64,000 nt of DNA from Photobacterium obscurum (lineage in GTDB: Bacteria; Pseudomonadota; Gammaproteobacteria; Enterobacterales; Vibrionaceae): positions 162,942 through 226,941 of the forward strand of contig NZ_JAKRRW010000007.1 in NCBI RefSeq assembly GCF_026191635.1, read 5' to 3'. A model generated the notes under the pieces. That model saw only the letters and a program-made list of their open reading frames with translations, searched no databases and was not told where the DNA came from. Position numbers and translations under genes: made by a program. Below are positions 6,645 through 16,205 of the stretch, in pieces (position 1 is the first letter of the stretch; each line of letters opens with the position of its first letter).

Positions 6645-7283
6645 TTAGCCACTGGGGCTATCAGTCCAGTGTTCTCCATAGCCCTGCTGGTAATCGATAG
6701 GAAGAGTTATACGTTCAAACAGTTTTTCTAGCGGCGCCAAATCTCCAAAGTACCCAAGTTGATTGGCTTCAACCCACTCTTTCAAGTTTATGCCTTCCCA
6801 GCACAGTTCGTAACCCGCATTGATGGCCAATATTTCGAAAAAGATACGCTGTACCCTTCCGTTCCCCTCACGAAATGGGTGAATGACATTCAGTTCGCAG
6901 TAATAATGCGCTATGGCGTGTATAAAACGTTCAAACGGTAAACCACAAAGGAGATCATCTTGCTCTAACTCCCGGAAAAGGCGTTCCACTTCCCGTTGGA
7001 TGTTGTGAACATGGCAGAAACGCGTCTGCCCCTTCGTAATATCAACCTGCCGTATTTGACCGGCCCAAGAGTACAAATCTTGAAATAGGTATTGATGGAT
7101 TTTCTGCAGGTAAGGGAGGTTAAATTGGTCAAACTCAGGTTCAAAATGCTCTGCTCGAACTCGGGTAAAGTCTCTCTCGGCGAGTTCAAGCTCATCTTCA
7201 TCCTTGATAGATAAGAGATTTTTCAGAACGGATGTATTGGGATAACAATCCGGGTCTTGGCTTACACCATATTTATCTCGCAT
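6645..7283 (-). CDS. fic: Fic-domain AMP transferase toxin
   Basis: A 212-residue Fic protein with the complete active-site motif HPFREGNGR at residues 135-143 (catalytic H135) and an upstream flap region near VDITKGQTRF. Fic enzymes transfer AMP or another nucleotide part to Ser/Thr/Tyr hydroxyls of target proteins. There is no inhibitory S/TxxxE motif inside this protein, in keeping with class I Fic toxins whose inhibitor is a separate small protein. That partner is encoded immediately upstream and overlaps this gene by 11 bases. The conserved motif is intact, so activity is expected when unbound. Targets are unknown. Confidence 0.93.
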   Translation of the reverse strand: MRDKYGVSQDPDCYPNTSVLKNLLSIKDEDELELAERDFTRVRAEHFEPEFDQFNLPYLQKIHQYLFQDLYSWAGQIRQVDITKGQTRFCHVHNIQREVERLFRELEQDDLLCGLPFERFIHAIAHYYCELNVIHPFREGNGRVQRIFFEILAINAGYELCWEGINLKEWVEANQLGYFGDLAPLEKLFERITLPIDYQQGYGEHWTDSPSG

Positions 7284-7446
7284 ATTGTCGTTTCAGTTTG
7301 GCTATTATCTCGGATTCAGTTGATGTCTCGGCCTCTACATTTCTCTTAGAAGGCTCAACATCAAACCCCTCAAGCTGGAGGCTTGCTCGATAGTTACGAG
7401 CTTGCAAAGCCTTAAATCGCCCTCGTTTTTGCTCTATTGTCAGCAT
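7273..7446 (-). CDS. yhfG: YhfG-family antitoxin of Fic
   Basis: A 57-residue basic helical protein, MLTIEQKRGRFKALQARNYR at the start, overlapping the fic start codon (ATGCGAGATAA). It contains SLQLEG at residues 22-27, which fits the class I Fic inhibitory motif [S/T]xxxE[G/N]: the glutamate would reach into the Fic active site and block ATP gamma-phosphate placement. YhfG/FicA proteins act this way with E. coli Fic. Gene order (antitoxin first) and overlap are standard for a toxin-antitoxin operon. Confidence 0.88.
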   Translation of the reverse strand: MLTIEQKRGRFKALQARNYRASLQLEGFDVEPSKRNVEAETSTESEIIAKLKRQYAR

Positions 7447-7578
7447 AGCTTTCCTTGTTCAGCACCTATAACCAGTATTACAGCTTAAGTTAAAACCGCC
7501 AATTGATATTGACAATCTTGTGGGCTGTATTGCCAAGTATCGAATACTCAACAATAACAGCCCCACCATGTCAGCCGC

Positions 7579-8571
7579 TTATTGTGCAGCTGCCTTTATT
7601 GCTTGCTCCAAAAATAGCTGGAACTTATGCCCATGATGTTCCAACATCTTAGGGAACATAGAGATAGGAGTCATACCCGGGAAAGTGTTGATTTCATTTA
7701 GCAGAATATCATTGTCTTCGCTTAGGAAGAAATCAATACGAGAAAGGTCTTTCAGTTTCATCTGAACAAAAGCTTTACGCGCATAACCTCGGATCAGCTC
7801 AACTTGTTCTTCCGTCAGATCCGGTGCTTCAACCGTAGTAGTTGAATGGCTGTCTGAGCTGTATTTTTCTTCATAGGTATAGAACTTATCATCCGGGCAC
7901 GAAACCTCACCAGGCTTAGTGATCACCAGTTCGTCACCATACTGGTAAGCAGCGATTTCAAGCTCGCGAGGTTTAATTGCCTTTTCGATTAGCACTTGTT
8001 CGGAATAGGTAAAGGCTTTATTAACCGCATCTGCAAGTTCAGCTTTGTCCGCAACGTGATAGCAACCCACAGATGAGCCCTGACAAGCTGCTTTGATGAA
8101 CACCTTGCCCCACTTTTCAAGTGCTGACTCTGCTTGGCTGTGGGCTTCTGCGTTGTTTTCGCTTAAGAATACATAAGGAGTGTTTGGAATGTTTAGTGCA
8201 TCAAACCACAGCTTGGTAGTGATTTTGTTGAAACAATTAGTGCTCGCTTCTGCACCACAACCAAAGTATGGCAACTGCGCCATCTCCAGGAATGATTGCA
8301 GATCGCCAGTTTCACCCGGGTAACCATGAACACATGGGATTACATAGTTGATAACTGTTTTCTCGTCGCCCACTTGCAAGGTGCGATCAAGGTTCAACTG
8401 GCAGTGCATACCTTCTTTATCGAACCAACCGTTGGCCTTCATCTCAACGCGGGTATAGCTAATGCCTTCAATCTGCTGGAGCTGCTGTTCTATGTAGTTC
8501 GCAGAAACGAGAGAAACTTCGTGTTCGGCACTACCGCCGCCACACAGTAATAAAACGTGGATTGAGCTCAT
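7579..8571 (-). CDS. ddl: D-alanine--D-alanine ligase
   Basis: A 330-residue ATP-grasp ligase that joins two D-alanines for peptidoglycan precursors in the cytoplasm. The N-terminal LLCGGGSAEHEVSL, the ATP-binding KAACQGSSVGCY and the C-terminal LNEINTFPGMTPISMFP are family hallmarks. ATG 8571 is favoured because AAGGG lies six bases upstream; ATG 8577 is closer than ideal. The gene stands alone, not in the division/cell wall cluster, as in Vibrio species where ddl is separate. Length is normal. Confidence 0.95.
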   Translation of the reverse strand: MSSIHVLLLCGGGSAEHEVSLVSANYIEQQLQQIEGISYTRVEMKANGWFDKEGMHCQLNLDRTLQVGDEKTVINYVIPCVHGYPGETGDLQSFLEMAQLPYFGCGAEASTNCFNKITTKLWFDALNIPNTPYVFLSENNAEAHSQAESALEKWGKVFIKAACQGSSVGCYHVADKAELADAVNKAFTYSEQVLIEKAIKPRELEIAAYQYGDELVITKPGEVSCPDDKFYTYEEKYSSDSHSTTTVEAPDLTEEQVELIRGYARKAFVQMKLKDLSRIDFFLSEDNDILLNEINTFPGMTPISMFPKMLEHHGHKFQLFLEQAIKAAAQ

Positions 8572-8856
8572 TATCATCCCTTGTAGTACAAACTGGCAAC
8601 CATTGCCTTGCCAGTAATTATATGTTGCCGTTCAGCGTTAATGAATATTCAAAACCTAACGCCAGAACTAAAATTTTGTCCCATAGTAATAAAAAAAAGC
8701 GGACTATTGCACCTTACCACCCGCTTATTGGTGAAAAACTTCAATAAATTCACATAAAGCGGTCATAAAAACCACAATATTACTACTAATTTAACTTTTT
8801 CTATTAAGTGAGAGAGTGACGGCTTAACGATTCTCTTCGCTAAACCGTTAAAGACA

Positions 8857-8883
8857 AAAAAGAGAGCGCTAGGCTCTCTTTTT
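8857..8883 (-). terminator. terminator of the SPOR lipoprotein gene
   Basis: Stem AAAAAGAGAGC / GCTCTCTTTTT with a short loop, six bases beyond the stop codon. The remaining bases up to the ddl start (8572-8856) show no gene; a weak AAGCGG/CCGCTT hairpin near 8700 is the only structure noticed. Confidence 0.85.
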
Positions 8884-8888
8884 ATAAG

Positions 8889-9464
8889 TTAATACAGCTT
8901 TGTCAGCTTAGGTGATGGTGATGATTTAATTTCATCCAAGCTTCTAATAAATGGGCCATAATTTTTTACATCTCTTGGCAATGCATTTAATGCCCGCTTG
9001 GCTTCTTCGCGTGTATCATAGTGGCCAAACAACAGCGTATACCAAGGCAAGCCCTGAAGCTCTTTCTTATTCATCCATACTGGCTGATCAGACGGTAGCT
9101 TATTGATATACGGTGTAAAGCCTTTATTGTGACTTAAGGCCAGTACCTGAATGGTGTATCCCTCAGAAGCAGTTTTCGCATACTTATACGCAGGCTTTTT
9201 AGGCTGTTGCTTAAGTTGCTGCTTCGGCGGTTGCTTTTTAGGTTCCTGTTTTACGACTTGTTTTACTGGCTGAGGTTCAACAACCTCTTCTTTCAAAGCA
9301 ACCACAGGTTGTGTTTCTTTTGCTTCTCGAATTTGCTCCATTGAACTAAGCTGCTCTTCAGTATAAGTTTCTTCGGAAGAAGAAGTGATAATTTGCATAT
9401 TATCACTATCTGAGGCACACCCAGCCAATGCCGCAACCACGGCCAATACAGCGACTTTCTTCAT
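8889..9464 (-). CDS. SPOR-domain lipoprotein (DamX-like)
   Basis: A 191-residue lipoprotein: lipobox LAGC with lipidated C16, a Glu-rich then Gln/Lys/Pro-rich linker (about residues 45-95), and a C-terminal SPOR domain (about 103-178) beginning YTIQVLALS. SPOR domains bind denuded septal peptidoglycan, so it probably sits in the envelope at division sites. The residues after C16 (ASDS) contain no Asp at +2, so outer-membrane sorting is expected. A shorter paralogue with a similar SPOR domain lies at 25254-25658. Confidence 0.88.
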   Translation of the reverse strand: MKKVAVLAVVAALAGCASDSDNMQIITSSSEETYTEEQLSSMEQIREAKETQPVVALKEEVVEPQPVKQVVKQEPKKQPPKQQLKQQPKKPAYKYAKTASEGYTIQVLALSHNKGFTPYINKLPSDQPVWMNKKELQGLPWYTLLFGHYDTREEAKRALNALPRDVKNYGPFIRSLDEIKSSPSPKLTKLY

Positions 9465-9614
9465 TATAACTCTGCCAAATCAAAACTCTGCTATCATTCT
9501 GCCGTTGCTTTTTAACCCAATCAACCCTAACTTTACTTTAGATCAATAACTATCAGCCATTCGTCACATGATTCCGTTGTAAACTATCCAATTCTTCCTT
9601 TTTTGGAGTTTCAA

Positions 9615-10124
9615 ATGGCCGATCCTCATATTCAGAGCGATTTAGACTACCTCGATAAGCTAACTGTTATCCTATACCGCTGTGCGCTTACTTCTTCGGC
9701 AGCATTCATGTCAGTCATAGCCTGGGAAGCAAGCTTTGCTACCCAGGCTATGGTTATTGCCGCTCTTATCGCCGCAACTACGGTACATATTTACGACAAG
9801 CGCTTTAGGTTGCTCATTGTCGGTAGTGGCTTATTTGCTGCCGTATGGCTGATGATGGGCTTGTGGAATCCACTGGCGTTAGGAGCCGCACTGTTCACGT
9901 TCAGTGCACTGGCAATTAAGGAGTATTTCTGTTTTCAGCTCAAAGTACTGATGCTGACTCCGCTGGCTTTAGCTGGATTCTGGTTCTGCCAGGTCTTTGG
10001 GCAAGATCAAATCAGTATTGCCTTCAGTATGACGGGCTCTATCCTGCTCGCTGTCGCTGCTTTCTCTAAATGGCGAATGCCTGTTCACTTTGATATTGGC
10101 GATAAGAGCCGCTATCAGGTCTAG
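9615..10124 (+). CDS. DUF2301 inner-membrane protein
   Basis: A 169-residue protein with about six hydrophobic segments between residues 25 and 155 and an amphipathic N-terminus (DLDYLDKLTVILYRCALT). The layout and the WRMPVHFDIGDKSRYQ tail resemble DUF2301, a conserved membrane family of unknown function. ATG 9615 has GGAG at six-base spacing; a TTG at 9603 would place that Shine-Dalgarno inside the gene. Stands alone before the acetyltransferase gene. Confidence 0.8.
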   Translation: MADPHIQSDLDYLDKLTVILYRCALTSSAAFMSVIAWEASFATQAMVIAALIAATTVHIYDKRFRLLIVGSGLFAAVWLMMGLWNPLALGAALFTFSALAIKEYFCFQLKVLMLTPLALAGFWFCQVFGQDQISIAFSMTGSILLAVAAFSKWRMPVHFDIGDKSRYQV

Positions 10125-10307
10125 TAAAGACTGCGATAGCTACCTATAGCTATAGGGAGCTATCGCAATTTTATCTTATCTACCTTCAACAAAATTCTTC
10201 TGAATCAAACAACTTGGTTTTGATCACAGCTCACGCACTTTAGTCAGAAACTCCCCCCTCCATCCGTTAGACTTATCTCAAACTAAAAAATAAAGTCGGG
10301 TGAAGTT

Positions 10308-13001
10308 ATGGATGGACTGGACAAACTACTCAAACCGAAGTCAATCACCGTGATTGGGGCATCAGACAGCCCCAACCGAGCAGGAAACGTTGTTATAAAA
10401 AACCTGCTATCCGGTAGTTTCCATGGCCCAATCATGCCAGTAACCCCGAAATATGATGCGGTAGCTGGTGTACTGGCCTATCCAACCATTGATAGCTTAC
10501 CCCGAGTGCCTGATTTAGCAATTGTGTGTACCAATGCCCACCGCAATGTCGAGATTATCCGGCAATTGGGGGAAAAAGGCGTCAAAGTTGCCGTTGTTCT
10601 CGCTGCTGGCATGAATAGCGATTTCAACTCGACGGGCGAAACAGAAGAAGCCCGCATGTATGCAATGGCAAAGCAATATAACATGCGTATTGTCGGCCCC
10701 AATAGTATGGGGATCATCTTGCCATGGCTAAATCTCAATGCCTCTTTTTCTCCCATTGCGGCCAATAAAGGTAATATCGCGTTTATTTCGCAATCGGCTG
10801 CGGTTTGTACCACGATTCTTGATTGGGCCAAAAACAAAAGCATCGGTTTCTCGACCTTTCTCTCACTGGGTGATGCCTGTGACATTAATTTTGCTGAACT
10901 GCTTGATTACCTTTGTCGCGATAGTAAAACAGAGGCCATTCTCTTATATATTGACTCAATAAAAGATGCCCGGCGTTTTATGTCGGCCGCAAGAGCCGCT
11001 GCCCGCAACCGGCGGATCCTCGTTTTAAAAAGCGGTAGAACCGAAGCCGGTAGTGCTGCTGCGCATCTTCATACCGGCGGTGAAATTGGCCTTGATGCTG
11101 TTTATGATGCAGCCATACGTCGTTCGGGCATGTTGCGAGTTCATAACACCCACGAGTTATTTGCGGCGGTTGAAACACTCGCCCATTCCGTTCCGCTTCG
11201 GGGAGAGCGCCTAGCCATTATTACAAACGGCGGCGGCCCTGCCATTATGGCCGTTGATGCTTTGTCTGAGCGCGGAGGAAAGCTGGCCACACTCAGTAAC
11301 GACACGATTGAAAAGCTGTCTGAAATACTGCCAACCTGCTGGTCTCATGCAAACCCTATCGACATTATTGGTGATGCCGATATTAATCGGTATGAGAAGG
11401 CCATTCGTATATTGCTAGACAGCGATGATTTTGATGCACTGCTCATCATGCACTCTCCTTCTGCTATCGCGCCGGGAAATGAAACAGCAAAACGACTGGC
11501 CGAGCTTCTGCAATCTCATCCTCGCACCAAGCGATTCAATATATTGAGTAACTGGGCAGGTGAAAATGAGGCCATTGTTTCTCGACAAATCTTTACCGAA
11601 GCGGGTTTTCCCGCTTACCGGACACCTGAAAGTGCTGTATCTGCCTACATGCACTTAGTTGAGTACCGTCGTAACCAAAAACAGTTAATGGAAACCCCGG
11701 TGTCTTACGGTGAGGTTCAAGCCAACCCCCGGCACGTACATGATGTGTTAAATCACCTCCTTGCCCAAGGTGTCTCAGAGCTTGAGACTCATGAAGTTCG
11801 TCCGGTACTTGAAAGCTATGGCTTCAAGACATTACCAACCTGGATTGCGACAGATCCGGCAGAGGCGACGCATATCGCCGACCAGATCGGCTATCCTGTC
11901 GCAGTTAAACTTCGCTCTCCGGATATTCGGCACAAATCAGAAGTACATGGCGTCATGCTGCATTTACGTAACGCCGCTGAAGTTGCTAATAGCGCACAAG
12001 CCATTTTAGACCGTGTTTCCTTAAACTATCCAAGTGCCCAAATTGATGGTTTGTTGGTTCAACGGATGGCTAACCGATCTGGTGCTCAAGAGTTACGGAT
12101 ATCTGTTCACCATGATTCGGTTTTTGGTCCGGTTATTTTGATGGGTGAAGACGCTGCCGAGTGGGATATTCACAAAGATGCGGCCGTCGCAATTCCACCG
12201 CTCAATATGGCTCTGGCTCGTTATATGGTAATTAATGCCATCAAAACGGGAAAAATCAAACAGCGCAGTTTACCCGAGCGTATTGATATACCAGCCCTGT
12301 GCAATTTGTTGGTAAAAATCTCACAGTTAATTATCGACTGCCCGGAAATCGTGAGTTTCGACATTCATCCGTTATTGGCCTCTGGTGATGAGATGACCGT
12401 AATAGACGCCTCGATGACTATCAAGCAATTCGATGGTGACAAGCAGGTTCGGTTAGCTATACGCCCGTACCCTAAGGAACATGAAGAACACGTTGCCCTC
12501 AAAGATGGCAGCCCAATCCTGCTTCGCCCGATCCTGCCAGAAGATGAACCCAAGCATAAAGCATTTATCTCTAACGTATCGGTCGATGATTTGTACCGAC
12601 GATTTTTCTCTGATGTCGGTGAGTTCAACCATGAAGCATTGGCCAACCTTACCCAAATAGACTACGACAGGGAAATGGCATTTGTCGCCACGCGTGAAAT
12701 CACTGATGAAAACGGCGAAACAGAAGAAGTGATCATTGGCGTTACCCGCGCTCTGTCAGATCCAGACAATGAGGAAGCCGAGTTTGCAATACTCGTTCGT
12801 TCTGATTTAAAAGGTGTCGGTCTGGGTAACATCTTGATGAACAAAATTATTCGCTATTGCAAACAGCGTGGACTACAGCGAATAACTGGTATGACAATGC
12901 CGTCAAACCGAGGAATGATCATGCTAGCACAAAAAGTAGGCTTTGAAATTGATATTCAGATGGAAGACGGTATCGTTGAGATGCTACTGCCATTGAAATA
13001 A
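10308..13001 (+). CDS. pat: protein lysine acetyltransferase Pat (YfiQ/Pka)
   Basis: An 897-residue two-part protein. Residues 1-710 form an NDP-forming acyl-CoA synthetase-like part: CoA-binding Rossmann domain (starting KPKSITVIGASDSPNRAG), ligase domains (about 150-460) and an ATP-grasp domain (about 490-710). Residues about 735-895 are a GNAT acetyltransferase with the acetyl-CoA loop RSDLKGVGLGNILM. In enterobacteria this protein acetylates lysines of acetyl-CoA synthetase and other enzymes, and the large synthetase-like part is regulatory rather than catalytic. Size and order match YfiQ. Transcription ends at a strong hairpin just downstream. Confidence 0.93.
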   Translation: MDGLDKLLKPKSITVIGASDSPNRAGNVVIKNLLSGSFHGPIMPVTPKYDAVAGVLAYPTIDSLPRVPDLAIVCTNAHRNVEIIRQLGEKGVKVAVVLAAGMNSDFNSTGETEEARMYAMAKQYNMRIVGPNSMGIILPWLNLNASFSPIAANKGNIAFISQSAAVCTTILDWAKNKSIGFSTFLSLGDACDINFAELLDYLCRDSKTEAILLYIDSIKDARRFMSAARAAARNRRILVLKSGRTEAGSAAAHLHTGGEIGLDAVYDAAIRRSGMLRVHNTHELFAAVETLAHSVPLRGERLAIITNGGGPAIMAVDALSERGGKLATLSNDTIEKLSEILPTCWSHANPIDIIGDADINRYEKAIRILLDSDDFDALLIMHSPSAIAPGNETAKRLAELLQSHPRTKRFNILSNWAGENEAIVSRQIFTEAGFPAYRTPESAVSAYMHLVEYRRNQKQLMETPVSYGEVQANPRHVHDVLNHLLAQGVSELETHEVRPVLESYGFKTLPTWIATDPAEATHIADQIGYPVAVKLRSPDIRHKSEVHGVMLHLRNAAEVANSAQAILDRVSLNYPSAQIDGLLVQRMANRSGAQELRISVHHDSVFGPVILMGEDAAEWDIHKDAAVAIPPLNMALARYMVINAIKTGKIKQRSLPERIDIPALCNLLVKISQLIIDCPEIVSFDIHPLLASGDEMTVIDASMTIKQFDGDKQVRLAIRPYPKEHEEHVALKDGSPILLRPILPEDEPKHKAFISNVSVDDLYRRFFSDVGEFNHEALANLTQIDYDREMAFVATREITDENGETEEVIIGVTRALSDPDNEEAEFAILVRSDLKGVGLGNILMNKIIRYCKQRGLQRITGMTMPSNRGMIMLAQKVGFEIDIQMEDGIVEMLLPLK

Positions 13002-13022
13002 TCTTAAAGCACCCAGTAAAAC

Positions 13023-13047
13023 AACAGGGGGCAAGTTGCCCCCTGTT
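13023..13047 (+). terminator. terminator after pat
   Basis: Near-perfect stem AACAGGGGGCAA / TTGCCCCCTGTT starting 21 bases after the pat stop. The T-tract is weak (ACCTTC), but the stem is GC-rich. Confidence 0.7.
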
Positions 13048-13149
13048 ACCTTCAAGCATTGAACATTATAAAAAGCGACGAAACCATTCTACGGGTTGCA
13101 TTGTTGTAAACGTCACCTCGCTCACGTTTACTAACAGCCACCAGCGTTA

Positions 13150-14070
13150 TTAATTAAACTGGTTTTTCCACAGACTCTCTATATGCTGAATACACCACGT
13201 TTTGGCTTTACCCATCCTGCTGCGGTTCCAGGCCAGCACCATATCCAGTTCATAAACAGGATCGTCGCCAATCACTGACAGCTCACCGTTTTTAATCGCT
13301 TCCTCGGCATAACAGGTCGACATCGTTGCAATACCCATCCCCGCTTTCAACGCAACAAACTTGTCGTACATTGAGCTCACGGTCAGCAATGGTTGCTCAT
13401 CAAGAATATTATGAGTCAGTGGCGGTAGATTTCGCGCGGTATCAGCCACTGCAATACCACGGTATTGCTGCCTTACAAGAGGGTCCAACGGATTCTTGTG
13501 CTTATGGATCGGATGATCCGGGTGGGCAACCCATATTGTATCAAGCTTACCGATTGGCTGAATTTTTACTTCAGGCGGTGCCACACTGGGGGCCGGAGCG
13601 ATCAAAAGATCCGCGCGATCCTGTGCCAATGACTCCCAGCAACCGGCCAAAATTTCTTCTTGAAAGCGAATACGAGTTTTGCTCTGCTTGGCTAAGCCAT
13701 CCACCAGCGGCAGCATATTATCAAGCTTAACTAAGCCATCATACGCTATCGTAATATCCAGCTCCCAGCCATGAGCAAGTGCACTGGCATCTGAGATCAT
13801 TTCATCTGCTGCCGTTAGCAAAAGTCGCCCCCGCTCTAGCAATAAGTGTCCGGCTTTAGTAAATGCCGCTTTATGGCCAGAACGGTCAAAAATCACCAGG
13901 TCCAGATCTTGTTCCAATTTTTGTACCTGATAACTCAGCGATGATGGTGCCCGTCCTAGCTCTTCTGAAGCAGCCGCAAAGCTTCCTCGACGTTCAATTG
14001 CATCAAGCACTAACAGCGCTTCAAAAGACAATAATTTATTCACATCCACTCCCAGTCGTGAAGCTGTCAT
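13150..14070 (-). CDS. LysR-family transcriptional regulator
   Basis: A 306-residue LysR protein. Winged helix-turn-helix in residues about 14-73 (LLVLDAIERRGSFAAASEEL then SSLSYQVQKLEQDL), linker helix to about 90, and a substrate-binding domain to the end (conserved GMGIATMSTCYAEE near residue 250). The upstream side has no divergent partner gene close by: the next gene on that side is a metallopeptidase on the same strand. No effector can be named. Confidence 0.9.
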   Translation of the reverse strand: MTASRLGVDVNKLLSFEALLVLDAIERRGSFAAASEELGRAPSSLSYQVQKLEQDLDLVIFDRSGHKAAFTKAGHLLLERGRLLLTAADEMISDASALAHGWELDITIAYDGLVKLDNMLPLVDGLAKQSKTRIRFQEEILAGCWESLAQDRADLLIAPAPSVAPPEVKIQPIGKLDTIWVAHPDHPIHKHKNPLDPLVRQQYRGIAVADTARNLPPLTHNILDEQPLLTVSSMYDKFVALKAGMGIATMSTCYAEEAIKNGELSVIGDDPVYELDMVLAWNRSRMGKAKTWCIQHIESLWKNQFN

Positions 14071-14160
14071 CCTGATAACGTTGTACCACAGTTTTACGCC
14101 CTATACCTATGAATATACTAAGCCGTTTCTGTTAATAGACACATTTACTGAGCAAGGTAT

Positions 14161-14943
14161 TCATTTGGCATTTTCTGGCTTCTTCGAAGAAAGGTACTGA
14201 TGCCAACTTTGATCTAGCTGATCAAAGTTATCGATACAAAAATCTTTGCGTTCTGAAAGGTAGTCTTTCTCAACTTCCTCAAGCAGGTTTTGATGCTTCT
14301 CAGGATCGCTTCCGTAAACTAAACAGAGCGTGGAGAAATATCGCTGAAGATCAAAGCTATGTTCATCAATATACTCACCGAAATCGTAGTAATCGGGTCT
14401 GTTATCAGATTCAAAAGCAAACATGTCTGCGGCACTAATGGCAGCATCATCTCCGCCCTCGACATAGTTAATCATCATCAGAGTGGCGAAGTTATCAACT
14501 GCATCCTCTTCTTTTCCTAAGACCGGAATATTTTGATCGGCAACAAACGCATGACCAGCCTCATGAAGCAAGGTATGAAGGATTGTATCAATGGCCCCGA
14601 GTTGCGGCTCCTTGCCAAATTTTTCTTGGTAGTCGTTGTCCCTGAAATATTGCAGAGATTCCGCAACAAATGAATAAGGCATATAGACAGTATGAGCTTC
14701 AGGATCATACATTGGCCCGTCTTCAGCACCATACTGAATGGTCAAAGTCTGATTAAACGCGAAGTGAGCATCGGAAAGCCCTGTCAGAATGGCATTGACA
14801 CCACTATTAGCTATCAATTGCTGTGCCGACCTTTCCTCTTTATCTTTTGCGGGCAGGTACTCAATTGAAATATTGTTTTGTGCAGCTACAGCAAAGCCTG
14901 CAAGCAGAGAGCTTAGGCTCAACGAGACAAGAAGTGATTTCAT
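14161..14943 (-). CDS. exported DUF4344 putative metallopeptidase
   Basis: A 260-residue protein with a signal peptide (cleavage about residue 20, AVA-AQ) and a zinc-type HEAGH motif at residues 127-131. The region TVYMPYSFV before it and the later acidic AVDNFATLMM segment match DUF4344, a family proposed to be metallopeptidases of the zincin type. Mature protein is acidic and probably periplasmic or secreted. No inhibitor or partner gene is visible. Substrate unknown. Confidence 0.85.
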   Translation of the reverse strand: MKSLLVSLSLSSLLAGFAVAAQNNISIEYLPAKDKEERSAQQLIANSGVNAILTGLSDAHFAFNQTLTIQYGAEDGPMYDPEAHTVYMPYSFVAESLQYFRDNDYQEKFGKEPQLGAIDTILHTLLHEAGHAFVADQNIPVLGKEEDAVDNFATLMMINYVEGGDDAAISAADMFAFESDNRPDYYDFGEYIDEHSFDLQRYFSTLCLVYGSDPEKHQNLLEEVEKDYLSERKDFCIDNFDQLDQSWHQYLSSKKPENAK

Positions 14944-15183
14944 TTCAAATCCTTGTGAGAAGGTATAAGAACATATAATAACTTATCTAAACCCAAGTAA
15001 AGGCTTTGATTTTGCTAACCAGTCATGTTCAAGCACTTACTTGTCAGTCACTTATAGGAATAACCATTCACAAATGAAAGTATTTACCCCGAGAATTTTC
15101 CAACACCCACGGAAATTTATTCAAACAAGTGAATAGCGTTATATTCAACTATTCACTTTTATACAGAGACCATTCAACCAAAA

Positions 15184-15849
15184 CTATCCTCTCTTATTGA
15201 TTAAATCCTGACTAAGGTTCACATCTCCAACACCAATTTTGATGTCAATGTTGTGTGTACCGGTACCGTTATAAGTCAGTTGATCTGACACAATTACTCG
15301 CTCTTGCTGCAGGCTACCTTGCTCAAATCCCTGAGCTTGGATTTCCCCCACGCCAACAGCGGCACGAACATGATGATAATCAGCACTAGCTATTCCAACC
15401 CAGGCTGAGCCAACGCCAATATCTGCAGAAAGTGACTGACTGAATGAATCTAAATCAATACTACCGACTCCGATATTAAGTTGCAGCGCCAGATCTCGCG
15501 GCACCTCCAGTGTCCATTTCTGAGTTACACCTTTCTCATCAATATTAAGATAAAGTACCTGATCAATGATCTGCTCTGTCAGTACCAATGATTCAAGATC
15601 AGTTGCAAACAGAAACCAGTTATTGGACTTATCTTCAACATCCACCTGGTATCTGACAACCTCACCGTCTACAACATTAATATCAATCATCCCCGTCGGT
15701 ACATCCAATGCCAGCATATTCAGGGCCGCTGCTCCGTTCGATGCAAGTCCTACCTCTCCTGAGAATGAGCGTGTGCCTTTAGCTATCACAAAATTACTTA
15801 ACGATAACAACGCAATAAAAATAATTACTAAGCCTAGTCCTTTCTTCAT
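15184..15849 (-). CDS. exported beta-repeat protein (DUF4097-like)
   Basis: A 221-residue protein with an N-terminal hydrophobic signal (MKKGLGLVIIFIALLSLSNF) and a repetitive beta-strand body. Four short turns GVGS, GVGS, GVGE, GVGD (about residues 125-210) alternate with hydrophobic strands such as LQLNI and VNLS, the pattern of DUF4097/DUF2807-type beta-helix proteins. ATG 15849 follows GAGGAA at a seven-base spacing; starting at 15882 would put residues before the signal. Probably periplasmic. Function unknown. Confidence 0.75.
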   Translation of the reverse strand: MKKGLGLVIIFIALLSLSNFVIAKGTRSFSGEVGLASNGAAALNMLALDVPTGMIDINVVDGEVVRYQVDVEDKSNNWFLFATDLESLVLTEQIIDQVLYLNIDEKGVTQKWTLEVPRDLALQLNIGVGSIDLDSFSQSLSADIGVGSAWVGIASADYHHVRAAVGVGEIQAQGFEQGSLQQERVIVSDQLTYNGTGTHNIDIKIGVGDVNLSQDLINKRG

Positions 15850-16018
15850 GTCAATTCCTCTGACTAACGATAAGGGATTCATGCTCAGTTCTTAAGCAGG
15901 TAACATGCCAAATTATTAAATTATTATTTTCAATAACTTAACTTCACCTTGGTAAATCTATAAATCTAGCTTTGGTCAAATTAACCAGCAGATAGTAATG
16001 TTCGCCACTGACACAAAT

Positions 16019-16054
16019 CAGAAACAGAAACAGAAACAGAAACAGAAACAGAAA
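16019..16054 (+). repeat. hexanucleotide tandem repeat (CAGAAA)6
   Basis: Six perfect copies of CAGAAA in the interval between two divergent genes (15849 and 16206). Such tracts gain and lose units by slippage. Here it would change promoter or untranslated-region spacing, not a reading frame of a recognised gene. Confidence 0.9.
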
Positions 16055-16205
16055 CAACATGAACGAGAGAAGCCCCATATACCAAAAAGAATAAGCAATT
16101 AATTGATCTGCATTAATATTGATACCTTTTTTTTGTTCTAAAGTGGCCTTAAGTGACCGGGATGACACAAATTGATTTAAAATCAAAGAGTAAGGATTAT
16201 TTACC

